Assembly (NCBI RefSeq): GCF_007000325.2
Contig: NZ_CP117268.1
Span: forward strand, 1,364,001 to 1,428,000
Direction of reading: 5' to 3'
DNA length: 64,000 bases
From: Rhizobium rhododendri
Lineage (GTDB): Bacteria > Pseudomonadota > Alphaproteobacteria > Rhizobiales > Rhizobiaceae
The notes beneath the pieces were generated by a model. It had not been told where the DNA came from and did not search any database. It saw nothing but the letters and a program-made list of their open reading frames with translations. This document shows, piece by piece, positions 56,509 through 64,000 of the stretch. Each line of letters starts with the position of its first letter. Position 1 is the first letter of the stretch. Made by a program: the position numbers and the translations under genes.

Positions 56509-57548
56509 GGGGTCCTCCGGACACGATAGAGGATGACGGCAAAAGCGGGCGCTCCAAAGAGAGCCGTGACGACGCCGATCGGCAGGATCTGCTGGGGGAT
56601 GATGATGCGCGAAGCAATATCGGCTCCGACCATGAAGATCGCGCCGCCAAGGGCGGTCGCCGGCAGCAGGCGGCCGTGCGACGGCCCGACCAGGAAGCGC
56701 GCGGCGTGCGGAATGACGAGCCCGACGAAACCAATCGAGCCGACCATGCTGACGACGCTCGCCGTCATGACGGCGGTCGTGCCAAGGAGCACGATCTGTA
56801 CGCGGCGCACCGGGATGCCAAGGGAGGTCGCCGCGTCGGCGCCAAAGACGAAGGCGTCGAGCGCCCTGACATGGCAGAGGCAAACAATGAAGCCCGCCAA
56901 GGTCACGGGTGCGGAGAGATAGACGTCGGGCCAGCGCACGCCGCTCATCGAACCGAGCAGCCAGAACAGCACGCCGCGCGCCTGCTCTGCATTGGCAGAC
57001 GTCGTGACGATGTAGGAGGTCAGGGCATTGAACAACTGCGATCCGGCAACGCCGCAGAGAATGATCCGCTCGCCCGACCCGCCTGCCCCTGAGGCCAGAA
57101 TGCCCACCAGCGTAAAGGCGACGACGGCCCCGATGAATGCTCCGCCGGACAGCCCGAGAACGTTTGCGCCGAGCCCGAGGATCGTGATGCAAACTGCCCC
57201 TGTCGAGGCGCCTGCCGAAATGCCAAGCACATAGGGTTCGGCCAGCGGGTTGCGCAGCAGGGCCTGGAGCACGGCGCCGCAGAGCGCCAGCGAGGCTCCG
57301 GCACTGGCTGCAACCAGTGCCCGGCTGAGACGGTAATCCCAGACGATGCCTTGGTGAATACGGTCGATTGCAAAGCCCGTGCCGAAGATGCGGTTCGACA
57401 CAGCCTCTGCCGTCGTCTGCAGCGGGATGGAGATTTCCCCGATGGAAACGGCAAGGCTGATCGAAAATCCGAGGACGACGATGGCGGCAACGGCGAGCGC
57501 TGCAAGCGCCCACCATCTACGCCGTGTTACGACTGCGCTGTTGCTCAC
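56505..57548 (-). CDS. cobalamin/corrinoid ABC importer permease (BtuC-like)
   Basis: A 347-residue FecCD-family permease with about ten helices. Family motifs are DYRLSRALVAASAGASLALCG, LRNPLAEPYVLGISAGAS, the MGSIGFVGLVIPHAAR loop, and a C-terminal PIGVVTALFGAPAF. The start is a GTG at 57548 overlapping the binding-protein stop (GTGA); the upstream frame is not permease-like. Confidence 0.9.
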   Translation of the reverse strand: MSNSAVVTRRRWWALAALAVAAIVVLGFSISLAVSIGEISIPLQTTAEAVSNRIFGTGFAIDRIHQGIVWDYRLSRALVAASAGASLALCGAVLQALLRNPLAEPYVLGISAGASTGAVCITILGLGANVLGLSGGAFIGAVVAFTLVGILASGAGGSGERIILCGVAGSQLFNALTSYIVTTSANAEQARGVLFWLLGSMSGVRWPDVYLSAPVTLAGFIVCLCHVRALDAFVFGADAATSLGIPVRRVQIVLLGTTAVMTASVVSMVGSIGFVGLVIPHAARFLVGPSHGRLLPATALGGAIFMVGADIASRIIIPQQILPIGVVTALFGAPAFAVILYRVRRTP

Positions 57549-58561
57549 CGGGCCAGACCGAAGGACCTGATGCCATTTGCAAGAACCTCGATGCCGTCGA
57601 TTGTCCGGATCGTCGGGTTCATGGACTGCGCATCCATCATCACAAATCGTTTGTTCCTGACGGCGTCCATTTCGCTGGTGACGGGATCGTTCTGCAGGAA
57701 GTCCAGCTTCACCTTGGGATCGTCTGCCGCATAGCGGCGGCGATCCATGGTGGCGATGACGATGACGGCCGGGTTCGCCTGGGATATTGTTTCCCAGCCG
57801 ACAAGCGGCCATTCCTCCTCGGTGGTCACGACGTTGCGCGCATCGAGGGCCTTCATCATATAAGCGGGGGCACCGTTCTTGCCGGCTATGAAGGCATCGC
57901 CCCTAACCTCTTTGCTCGAGAACCAGAAGACGATCGGCAGGTGCTTGGCGGCCGCACCCTCCACGGATGCCACAGCGGTGGCCTCGCGTTTCCTAAGGTC
58001 GGTGATCAGGGCATCGCCGCGGTCCTTGATATCGAAGACTTCGGAGAGCTGGGCGATCTCCTGATAGACTAGATCCATGCTGAACATCTGCTTGCGGACC
58101 CCGTCTCCGCCGTCGGAATTGACTTTGGCGACACAATCAGCCGGCGAGATATAGGTATTTATTCCGAGGTCGGAGAATTGCTCCCGCTTACCGACGGAAC
58201 CCTGCGGTCCGACATGCCACTCGAATTCCGCAGCCACCAAGTCTGGTTGGCGTCCGACGACGGATTCGAAGCTCGGATCGTTGTCGGCCAGCCTTTTGAT
58301 CTTGCTGTTGGCCTGTGCATATTGAGGAAGCACGGGACCCACCCAGACCGCCGTGCCGACGATCTTGTCGGCAAGGCCGAGAGACAGGAGAACTTCCGTC
58401 ATCCCCTGGCCGATGGACACTATCTTCGAAGGCGCCCTGGCAAAGGTCACCTGTTGACCGCAATTGGTTATGGACAGCGGATAGACCGTTGCCGCGAATG
58501 CGGGGGCGGCCATGCCGAGAAGCCCGCAGGCAAGCGTAATGCTGGACAGAAACTGACGCAT
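57545..58561 (-). CDS. cobalamin/corrinoid ABC importer binding protein (BtuF-like)
   Basis: A 338-residue periplasmic binding protein of the BtuF/FecB class. The signal peptide is SSITLACGLLGMAAPAFA. The fold shows APSKIVSIGQGMTEVLLSLG, the RQPDLVAAEFEW strand and a C-terminal lobe. The start at 58561 (MRQFLSS) is chosen, since the 22 codons before it are unlike a signal. It is the first gene after the cobalamin riboswitch, so corrinoids are the likely ligand. No BtuB receptor gene is in the unit. Confidence 0.88.
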   Translation of the reverse strand: MRQFLSSITLACGLLGMAAPAFAATVYPLSITNCGQQVTFARAPSKIVSIGQGMTEVLLSLGLADKIVGTAVWVGPVLPQYAQANSKIKRLADNDPSFESVVGRQPDLVAAEFEWHVGPQGSVGKREQFSDLGINTYISPADCVAKVNSDGGDGVRKQMFSMDLVYQEIAQLSEVFDIKDRGDALITDLRKREATAVASVEGAAAKHLPIVFWFSSKEVRGDAFIAGKNGAPAYMMKALDARNVVTTEEEWPLVGWETISQANPAVIVIATMDRRRYAADDPKVKLDFLQNDPVTSEMDAVRNKRFVMMDAQSMNPTIRTIDGIEVLANGIRSFGLAR

Positions 58562-58751
58562 GAAAAATATCTCGATTTTATGGGAAGGCGAGTGCCCTGG
58601 TGCTGCAGGTATGCGGCAGCGAGGCAAGCTGCGGTTGCCACGTCAGCTGTCGGAAGCCCAATCGAGCCGGAGATGCGCCAGGCTATGGCGAAAATTCAAA
58701 TGAGACATATCTGTTCCTTTCCGGGCATCCCCGCCCGGGTTCATGGGATAG

Positions 58752-58955
58752 CGCTTGACGGCAGGTCTCCTGACTTGCGGATATGCGCCGATCATCTGTC
58801 TTCCCGCGAAACCTTCGCAGTGACATGGCCCTGAGGCCCTGGGATGAGCAGCAATCCGCTTACAGTTGCGGGGGCAGTCACGGTCTTGGTCCCATTCGGG
58901 TGGCCCTCACCGTGTTCCCTATTAATCCCCTTGGAGTCATCCTAAGGGAACCGTC
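58752..58955 (-). promoter_or_regulatory. cobalamin riboswitch
   Basis: Read on the minus strand, the region has the conserved elements in order: GGGATTAATAGGGAACACGG with the GGTGA following, the core GACTGCCCCCGCAACTGTAA, a variable region, CGGGAAG, and the 3' box AGTCAGGAGACCTGCC. It lies 190-390 bases before the BtuF-like gene. Cobalamin binding is expected to lower expression of the downstream operon. Ends are approximate. Confidence 0.95.
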
Positions 58956-58961
58956 GATGGC

Positions 58962-58990
58962 ATCTATGACAGGCCTGCAACGGCGGTCAA
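58962..58990 (-). promoter_or_regulatory. promoter of the riboswitch-btuFCD transcript
   Basis: On the minus strand TTGACC (58985-58990) and ATAGAT (58962-58967) are separated by 17 bases. Transcription would start about seven bases on, exactly at the 5' edge of the riboswitch. Confidence 0.6.
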
Positions 58991-59047
58991 GGTGGGCGGG
59001 TCTCGCAAAATCTCGCACAGGTCGGAAATCCATCATTGCTTTATATT

Positions 59048-59064
59048 ATGTTATAACGTTACAT
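59048..59064. promoter_or_regulatory. Zur-like palindromic box
   Basis: ATGTTATAACGTTACAT, in an AT-rich patch between the riboswitch promoter and the metallophosphoesterase gene. Its outer bases are palindromic (ATGTnA/TnACAT) and the sequence resembles zinc-uptake regulator sites (ATGTTATA-type). No zinc gene is adjacent, so this is tentative. Confidence 0.4.
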
Positions 59065-59221
59065 TATTGGTAAAATGCAGGCAGTCAAGTGTCTTGTCGC
59101 GTTAGCCAACAAACAGACTGCTGACGCAAACCTGTTGCAAACGACGTGCAGGGTCTGGAATGTACGTACCGGAAAGGTGCCCGACGAAAGGCATTCCGGG
59201 AATCGCAGGCAGGAGTAGCGC

Positions 59222-60043
59222 ATGAGCAAAATTATTATATTCACCGACCTGCACATGGTCCTGGAGGGAGAGACGATCATCGGCCTCGATCCCTATCAGC
59301 GCCTTTCAAGAGGGATAGATCATGTCAACCTGCATCACCGCGATGCTGAGTTTGCGGTGATGACGGGTGACCTCTCGCACCGCGGCAGTCGCCAATCCTA
59401 TGCGAGACTGCGCGAACTGCTCGACACGCTCGAAATTCCCGTCCACCTGCTGGTCGGAAACCACGACAACCGCGAAAACTTCATTGCCGCCTATCCCGAA
59501 AGCCCGCGTGACGAGCACGGTTTTATCCAGCAGCGGATCGAGACCGAAAACGGTGTCATGCTTTTGCTCGATACGCTTTGCGGACCGCCCTACGTCTCGC
59601 CGGACGTTCATGCCGGGGTGCTGTGCGACAATCGGCTTGCCTGGTTGAAGCAGAACCTCACTGGTGCCGGCGACCGGCCCGTCTACATCTTCATGCATCA
59701 CCCACCGCTCGACACCGGGTTTCCCGGGATGGACAAGATCAAGCTCCGGAACGGCGAGGAGTTTTACGATATCCTTGCCGAATACGGCAATGTCCGCCAC
59801 ATCTTCGCCGGCCATGTTCACCGTACGATTGGCGGCTCCCATCGCGGTATACCTTTCTCGGTATTCAAGAGCCCGGTCCATCAGCAGCCGATGGTATTCG
59901 ATACGGAAGATACTTCCCTCTCCGTCGATGAACCGGGCGCCTACGGCATCGTTTTCCTGAAACCGCAGGGATGCCTCGTTCATGTCGAGGATTACGAACT
60001 GTCCAACCATTCGATATCGGGCAGCGACGCACTCGGTAACTAA
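59222..60043 (+). CDS. metallophosphoesterase (class III phosphodiesterase, CpdA/GpdQ-like)
   Basis: A 273-residue calcineurin-like phosphodiesterase. The metal-site motifs are complete: FTDLHM, MTGDLSHRG, VGNHDNREN, IFMHHPP and AGHVHRTIGG. This is the pattern of class III cyclic nucleotide or glycerophosphodiester phosphodiesterases with a two-metal centre. It is cytoplasmic, with no signal peptide. GCAGGAG precedes the ATG. It stands alone and ends in a strong terminator. The true substrate (cAMP or phosphodiesters) cannot be told from sequence. Confidence 0.9.
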   Translation: MSKIIIFTDLHMVLEGETIIGLDPYQRLSRGIDHVNLHHRDAEFAVMTGDLSHRGSRQSYARLRELLDTLEIPVHLLVGNHDNRENFIAAYPESPRDEHGFIQQRIETENGVMLLLDTLCGPPYVSPDVHAGVLCDNRLAWLKQNLTGAGDRPVYIFMHHPPLDTGFPGMDKIKLRNGEEFYDILAEYGNVRHIFAGHVHRTIGGSHRGIPFSVFKSPVHQQPMVFDTEDTSLSVDEPGAYGIVFLKPQGCLVHVEDYELSNHSISGSDALGN

Positions 60044-60104
60044 GACATATGCCCTGACGTCGGACTATGCCGCGTCGCCGCCTCGTCTTTAGGCCGCTTC
60101 CATG

Positions 60105-60141
60105 ACACCGACGCTGACCGGCAGGTCAGCGTCGGTGTTTT
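60105..60141 (+). terminator. intrinsic terminator after metallophosphoesterase
   Basis: A 15-bp perfect stem ACACCGACGCTGACC/GGTCAGCGTCGGTGT with a GGCA loop runs into TTTT, about 60 bases after the stop. Confidence 0.9.
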
Positions 60142-60214
60142 CACGTGCGCATCCTCCGGTTGCCGCGCGCGCCTCGGCAAGACCGGTGGAAAGATCGGAA
60201 AATTTGTAGGCAAT

Positions 60215-60262
60215 AGTTGACATCGGGAGTCAACAAACAATACAGGAGTTAACCAGTCAACT
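60215..60262. promoter_or_regulatory. repeat cluster upstream of the TonB receptor gene
   Basis: An inverted repeat GTTGAC-N7-GTCAAC (60216-60234) is followed by direct half-site copies GAGTTAAC (60246-60253) and CAGTCAAC (60255-60262). It ends about 75 bases before the receptor start. The layout looks like a regulator-binding array, possibly iron-linked; no match to a known iron box is claimed. Confidence 0.5.
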
Positions 60263-60338
60263 TATTGATCATGGTCGTTGGTCGGTATTCCGTAGACTTT
60301 TCAGGTATTTGATAGATTGATTGCAGGGGGCTGCCGTG

Positions 60339-62495
60339 ATGTTTCGCGAGGCTAGGACGACTGTATCGCCGGTGGGCACATCCTTTACGACGACCGTCGG
60401 ACGTCTGATGATCGCGTTTCTGTCGAGTTCGACGCTGCTTGCCGCAACCCCGGTTTTCGCTCAGTCAGGCGACGCGGAAGCAACCACGCTCGCCAAGATC
60501 ACCATTGCGGGCCAAGGCGACCGAGCTGGCACCATTGACAAGACGATTGTCGCAAAGAGTTCCCGCTCCAGCAGCAAGACCGACACCCCGCTTCTCGACG
60601 CGCCGGCCTCGGTTTCCGTCGTCACTGCAAAGGAAATGAAGGAGCGCGGTGTCACCAACCTCGACCAGGCGCTGGCCTACACGCCCGGCGTCTCCACCGA
60701 TATCTACGGCTCCGACGACCGCTACGACCACTTTTTGATCCGCGGTTTCTACCAGACGACCGACGGCACTTTCCGTGACGGGCTGCCGATGCGTGTCGGC
60801 GGCTCCTTTACCGCCAGCCGCCTCGAGCCCTATGGCATGGAACGGATCGATGTGCTGAAGGGGTCCAACTCCACGCTGTTCGGCCTTTCCGGCCCCGGCG
60901 GTATCGTCAATGCGCTCACCAAGGTGCCGCAGGACAAAGACTTCGGCGAGATCTATACAACAGTTGGGAACGGACATGTCGAAACCGGCACCGACTTCGG
61001 CGGAGCGCTCGACAAGGATGGCATCTGGACCTACCGCATGACTGGCAAATGGCAGAATGCCAATGCCGGCATCGACCATACCAACGACGATCGCGTCTAT
61101 GTCGCGCCGGCGCTGACCTGGTCGCCGGATGCCGACACCTCCGTCACCATCCTGACGGATTACAACAAGCGCGACGGCAACCCTGGCCATGCCATTCCCT
61201 ACAAGTCTGGGATCGATTCCGAGACCTATCTCGGTGAGCCCGATTTCGACAGGGTCGACACCATCGAGCGCAATGTCGGCTATCAGCTGCGCCACGATTT
61301 CGGCAACGGTTTCGAGTTCCGGCAGAATGCCCGCTACACCAATCTCGACATGACCTATCAGCAGATCTATCTCGGAGCTGCCGATCCTGCTTCGAGCCGC
61401 GCTGCATTGGCAATTTATGGCCATAGCAAGCGGTTCCAGATCGACAACCAGCTCCAATATGACGGCACCTACGGCCCATTCGAAAGCCGCACACTGCTGG
61501 GCGCCGATTATGGCCGCGACAGCAATAGCGAACGTCGCCTCGACGGGACGGCCGGTGGCGTGCTCGATGACAGCAAACCCGTCTATTGCGGCACACGCTG
61601 CATCTCGTTCGGCGCACCGGTGGACACCAGGACAAGGCTGACAACGGCCGGCACATACCTCCAGGAACAGCTGACGATCGACGACCGCTGGATCCTGACG
61701 CTGGGTGGCCGATACGATCACGCCGACACGATGTCGGAAAGCTCAGGCATCCGCGACGACGCGGTCGATACGAATTTCTCCAAGCGCGCCGGGCTTACCT
61801 TCAAGGCGACCTCCGAGCTCTCGGTCTACGCCAATTACTCGGAATCCTTCCAGCCACTGGCAGCCAGCCGCTCGACCTTCCTCGGCACGCCCAAGCCTCA
61901 GGAGGGCACACAGTACGAAATCGGTGCAAAATATCGGCCCGAGGGTATGGATGCGCTGTTTACCCTGGCGCTGTTCGACCTGACCCAGAAAAACGTGGCG
62001 CAGTGGGCGTCGGACTATTCCTACCAGTACCAGGTGGGCAAGGTGAACGTGAAGGGCATCGAGTTCGAGAGCAAGGTCGCGCTCACCGACCGGCTGAACC
62101 TGACTGCCGGTTATTCGTACTGGGACGCGCGGATCAAGGACGACGCGACCACCGGGCTGATTGGCAATCGGCCGGAACTCGTTCCCAACCACATGGCAAC
62201 GCTCTGGGCCGACTATACCATTCCCGGCAAAGGCGCGATCGGTGACATCAACGTCGGGATGGGCGCCCGCTTTGTCGGCAATACTTTCGGCGACAATGCC
62301 AACACGCTGCCGCTTGCCTCAAGAACGGTCTTCGACGCGGCTTTCAATTACAAGTTCAAGAACGGCGTTGCCCTCGCCGTCAACGCCACCAACATCTTCG
62401 ACAAGGAATATGTGGCCAGCATCGACGACTACAGTCTGGCCGCCTACTACGGCGACCGCCGCGCGGTGCGGGCGACCCTGCGCTACACCTGGTAG
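60339..62495 (+). CDS. TonB-dependent siderophore receptor
   Basis: A 718-residue outer-membrane receptor of the FhuA/FoxA/FpvA type. An N-terminal signal (LMIAFLSSSTLLAATPVFAQ) is followed by the plug domain (DAPASVSVVTAKEMKERGV, then LKGSNSTLFGLSGPGGIVN) and a 22-strand barrel ending in YGDRRAVRATLRYTW with a terminal aromatic. It imports a ferric siderophore with TonB energy; hydroxamate types are likely by relationship. The ATG at 60339 follows an AGGGGG site; a TTG start at 60321 is less likely. The binding protein and permease genes follow. Confidence 0.94.
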   Translation: MFREARTTVSPVGTSFTTTVGRLMIAFLSSSTLLAATPVFAQSGDAEATTLAKITIAGQGDRAGTIDKTIVAKSSRSSSKTDTPLLDAPASVSVVTAKEMKERGVTNLDQALAYTPGVSTDIYGSDDRYDHFLIRGFYQTTDGTFRDGLPMRVGGSFTASRLEPYGMERIDVLKGSNSTLFGLSGPGGIVNALTKVPQDKDFGEIYTTVGNGHVETGTDFGGALDKDGIWTYRMTGKWQNANAGIDHTNDDRVYVAPALTWSPDADTSVTILTDYNKRDGNPGHAIPYKSGIDSETYLGEPDFDRVDTIERNVGYQLRHDFGNGFEFRQNARYTNLDMTYQQIYLGAADPASSRAALAIYGHSKRFQIDNQLQYDGTYGPFESRTLLGADYGRDSNSERRLDGTAGGVLDDSKPVYCGTRCISFGAPVDTRTRLTTAGTYLQEQLTIDDRWILTLGGRYDHADTMSESSGIRDDAVDTNFSKRAGLTFKATSELSVYANYSESFQPLAASRSTFLGTPKPQEGTQYEIGAKYRPEGMDALFTLALFDLTQKNVAQWASDYSYQYQVGKVNVKGIEFESKVALTDRLNLTAGYSYWDARIKDDATTGLIGNRPELVPNHMATLWADYTIPGKGAIGDINVGMGARFVGNTFGDNANTLPLASRTVFDAAFNYKFKNGVALAVNATNIFDKEYVASIDDYSLAAYYGDRRAVRATLRYTW

Positions 62496-62546
62496 CGCCT
62501 GCGCGACGATCTCTCGGCGCAACCACAAAACACAGGAATGGATGTC

Positions 62547-63560
62547 ATGGCTCTCGTTACCCGTCGTCGCGACCTGCTGTGCGGGCTGGCAACCGCTCTC
62601 TTGGCGCCGGAGCTGATGCACACACCCGCCATCGCTGCCGACGGGCCGCTGCAATTCGATCATGCCTTCGGCGTGACCGTCCTGCCGAAGCCCGCTACCC
62701 GTGTCGTATCGCTGGGCTACCTCACCCAGGATCCCCTGCTCGCGCTCGATGTCATCCCGCTTGCGATACGCGACTGGTTCGGCGACCAGCCATTTGCCGT
62801 CTGGCCATGGGCGCAGCCTTTTCTGAAGAACGCCCGCCCCGTTGTCATCAAGGGCAATGTCGGGTTGGAACTCGTCGCTACCTTGCAGCCGGATCTGATC
62901 GTCGGCATCGGGTCAGGCATATCGGAAGCAGAGTACGCCGGGCTTTCCCGCATTGCGCCCGTGCTGATGCAGCCGAAGGCGTTTCCGGCCTATGGCATGC
63001 CTTGGGATGAGATGACACGGCTGATCGGTCGCGCCGTCGGCAAGGATCGCATAGCCGACGAACTGGTTGCCAAGACCCGCCAGGACTTTGCGGCAGCGCG
63101 CCTGCGACATCCGGATTGGGGCGGACTCACGGCTGTCGCCGCCTATCACTATGGCAGCGAGACCGGATTTTTCGCATCCTCGGACACGCGCGGCCATTTC
63201 CTGACCGAGCTCGGATTTGCCCGCACAGCCGCCAGCCGCCTGCTCGATGGGTCCAAAAGCTTCTATCAAAAACTTTCACCGGAAGACCTGTCCGCTCTCG
63301 AAGCTGATCTCGTCCTTTGGGTATCGTCCTCCGAAACCGCTACCGATCTCGCCGCCCTGCCGATGCGCCGTGTCCTGAAGGCCCATGCCGAGGGTCGCGA
63401 AGTCTTTGCGGGCGGTACGGTCGCAGCCGCGCTGTCTTTCGGCAGCGTCCTGTCGTTGCCCTTCGTGCTGTCTGCACTCGAGGCCGATATGGCAGCAGCA
63501 CTCGATGGCGACCCCAGGACATCGGTAGCCTCGGCGGTCCGTGCCGGACTTGCCCCGTGA
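62547..63560 (+). CDS. iron-siderophore ABC importer binding protein (FhuD-like)
   Basis: A 337-residue periplasmic binding protein of the FecB/FhuD class, with an N-terminal twin-arginine-like start ([19 protein letters not shown]) suggesting a Tat signal. The core has [35 protein letters not shown] and [16 protein letters not shown]. The second ATG (62547) is chosen because AGGA lies nine bases before it but only one base before the first ATG at 62538. It passes ferric siderophore from the receptor to the permease encoded next, with one base shared at the stop and start codons. Confidence 0.9.
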   Translation: MALVTRRRDLLCGLATALLAPELMHTPAIAADGPLQFDHAFGVTVLPKPATRVVSLGYLTQDPLLALDVIPLAIRDWFGDQPFAVWPWAQPFLKNARPVVIKGNVGLELVATLQPDLIVGIGSGISEAEYAGLSRIAPVLMQPKAFPAYGMPWDEMTRLIGRAVGKDRIADELVAKTRQDFAAARLRHPDWGGLTAVAAYHYGSETGFFASSDTRGHFLTELGFARTAASRLLDGSKSFYQKLSPEDLSALEADLVLWVSSSETATDLAALPMRRVLKAHAEGREVFAGGTVAAALSFGSVLSLPFVLSALEADMAAALDGDPRTSVASAVRAGLAP

Positions 63561-64000
63561 TGCCGTCTGCCACAGTCCCCTCGCAGCCCACAGCGGGAAA
63601 GCACCATACAGCACGGCAACGGCTGGCAGTTGCCGTTGCGGGCTTTCTGCTGCTGGTGGTCCTGTGCCTGGTCAGCCTGGCCGTCGGCGCGCGTTCTGTT
63701 TCTCTCTCCACCGTCTTCGATGCGTTGACGGCCTATGACGCTCGCCTGCCAGACCACATTGCGGTCCGGGACTATCGCTTGCCGCGCACGTTGCTGGGGC
63801 TTTTATGCGGAGCGGGTTTCGGTGTGTCCGGTGCCATCATCCAGGCGATCACGCGCAATGCGCTCGCCGATCCCGGTCTGCTCGGCGTCAATGCCGGCGC
63901 TGCCTTTTTCGTGACGATTGCTGCCGGCGTATTCGGCCTGCAGGCGGTGAGCACCTATCTCTGGTTTGCCTTTCTCGGCGCCATCGTTGTCACTGTGATC
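63560..64000 (+). CDS. iron-siderophore ABC importer permease (FecCD/FhuB), 5' part
   Basis: The first 147 codons of a FecCD-family permease, cut by the window end. It begins with a polar N-terminus and then a helix ([20 protein letters not shown]). Family motifs follow: [40 protein letters not shown] and VNAGAAFFV. The ATG shares one base with the binding-protein stop (TGATG). Whether it is a single permease or a FhuB-type double one cannot be seen. Confidence 0.92.
   Translation, partial: MPSATVPSQPTAGKHHTARQRLAVAVAGFLLLVVLCLVSLAVGARSVSLSTVFDALTAYDARLPDHIAVRDYRLPRTLLGLLCGAGFGVSGAIIQAITRNALADPGLLGVNAGAAFFVTIAAGVFGLQAVSTYLWFAFLGAIVVTVI

Noticed and set aside
56509..57516. 590-residue ATPase with a long N-terminal part
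   Set aside because: The extension is a frame-shifted reading of the permease gene. The true start is 56508.

Overview
The window is GC-rich, tightly packed DNA from an alphaproteobacterium of the Rhizobiaceae (Rhizobium/Agrobacterium type). The evidence is the uronate oxidation genes in the Agrobacterium form (Udh, galactarolactone cycloisomerase, galactarolactone isomerase, KdgD), an alphaproteobacterial porin, a DUF992 protein, and many ABC and TRAP uptake operons. Nothing seen marks it as plasmid; one tRNA-Val gene favours a chromosome or chromid. No rRNA, CRISPR array, replication origin, integrase or prophage was found.

Layout. 16-4449: gamma-glutamyltransferase, a DUF1028 protein and a double-ATPase peptide/glutathione importer subunit, the end of an operon that starts outside the window. 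4495-5556: an aldo/keto reductase. 5733-14013: a complete kdp potassium locus on the minus strand (kdpF-A-B-C-D-E) with two further small membrane ORFs, one before kdpF and one between kdpA and kdpB. 14307-22080: a galacturonate/galactarate oxidation locus (udh, a GntR regulator, kdgD, gci, gli, TRAP transporter dctPQM). An 18-bp motif is shared by the udh and kdgD upstream regions. 22303-22378: tRNA-Val(TAC).

22679-29573 is accessory DNA: a hipBA toxin-antitoxin pair with four operator-like palindromes, an acyltransferase gene cleanly split by an IS4-family element with 9-bp target duplications, a methyltransferase and a porin. 30036-36316: a ROK regulator divergent from an ABC importer ending in a glycerophosphodiester phosphodiesterase, with a near-perfect palindrome in the shared promoter. 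36459-42435 holds a NUDIX hydrolase, a membrane protein, a diguanylate cyclase and a graveyard of relics (frameshifted MFS transporter, IS3 OrfA, GH5 cellulase tail, IS110 fragment).

42597-48459: an operon joining an M20 amidohydrolase, a polar amino acid ABC importer, a GntR regulator and a homocysteine S-methyltransferase-like enzyme. 48775-52592: an FNT channel, a PAS-LuxR regulator and small stress or envelope proteins (CsbD, BON-like, DUF992). 52796-55575: a glycosyltransferase and a polytopic membrane protein. 55744-58561: a BtuFCD-type corrinoid importer behind a cobalamin riboswitch with a recognisable promoter. 59222-60043: a metallophosphoesterase. 60339-64000: a TonB-dependent siderophore receptor, a binding protein and the start of a FecCD permease that runs off the window.

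Overall this is a nutrient-scavenging region (K+, uronates, peptides, phosphodiesters, amino acid conjugates, cobalamin, ferric siderophore) interrupted by a short island and decayed mobile DNA. No wholly new defence-type system is evident. The best candidates for undescribed biology are the extra small proteins of the kdp operon, the amidohydrolase/ABC/homocysteine-methyltransferase operon, the GGT-DUF1028-importer link, and the operator architectures.
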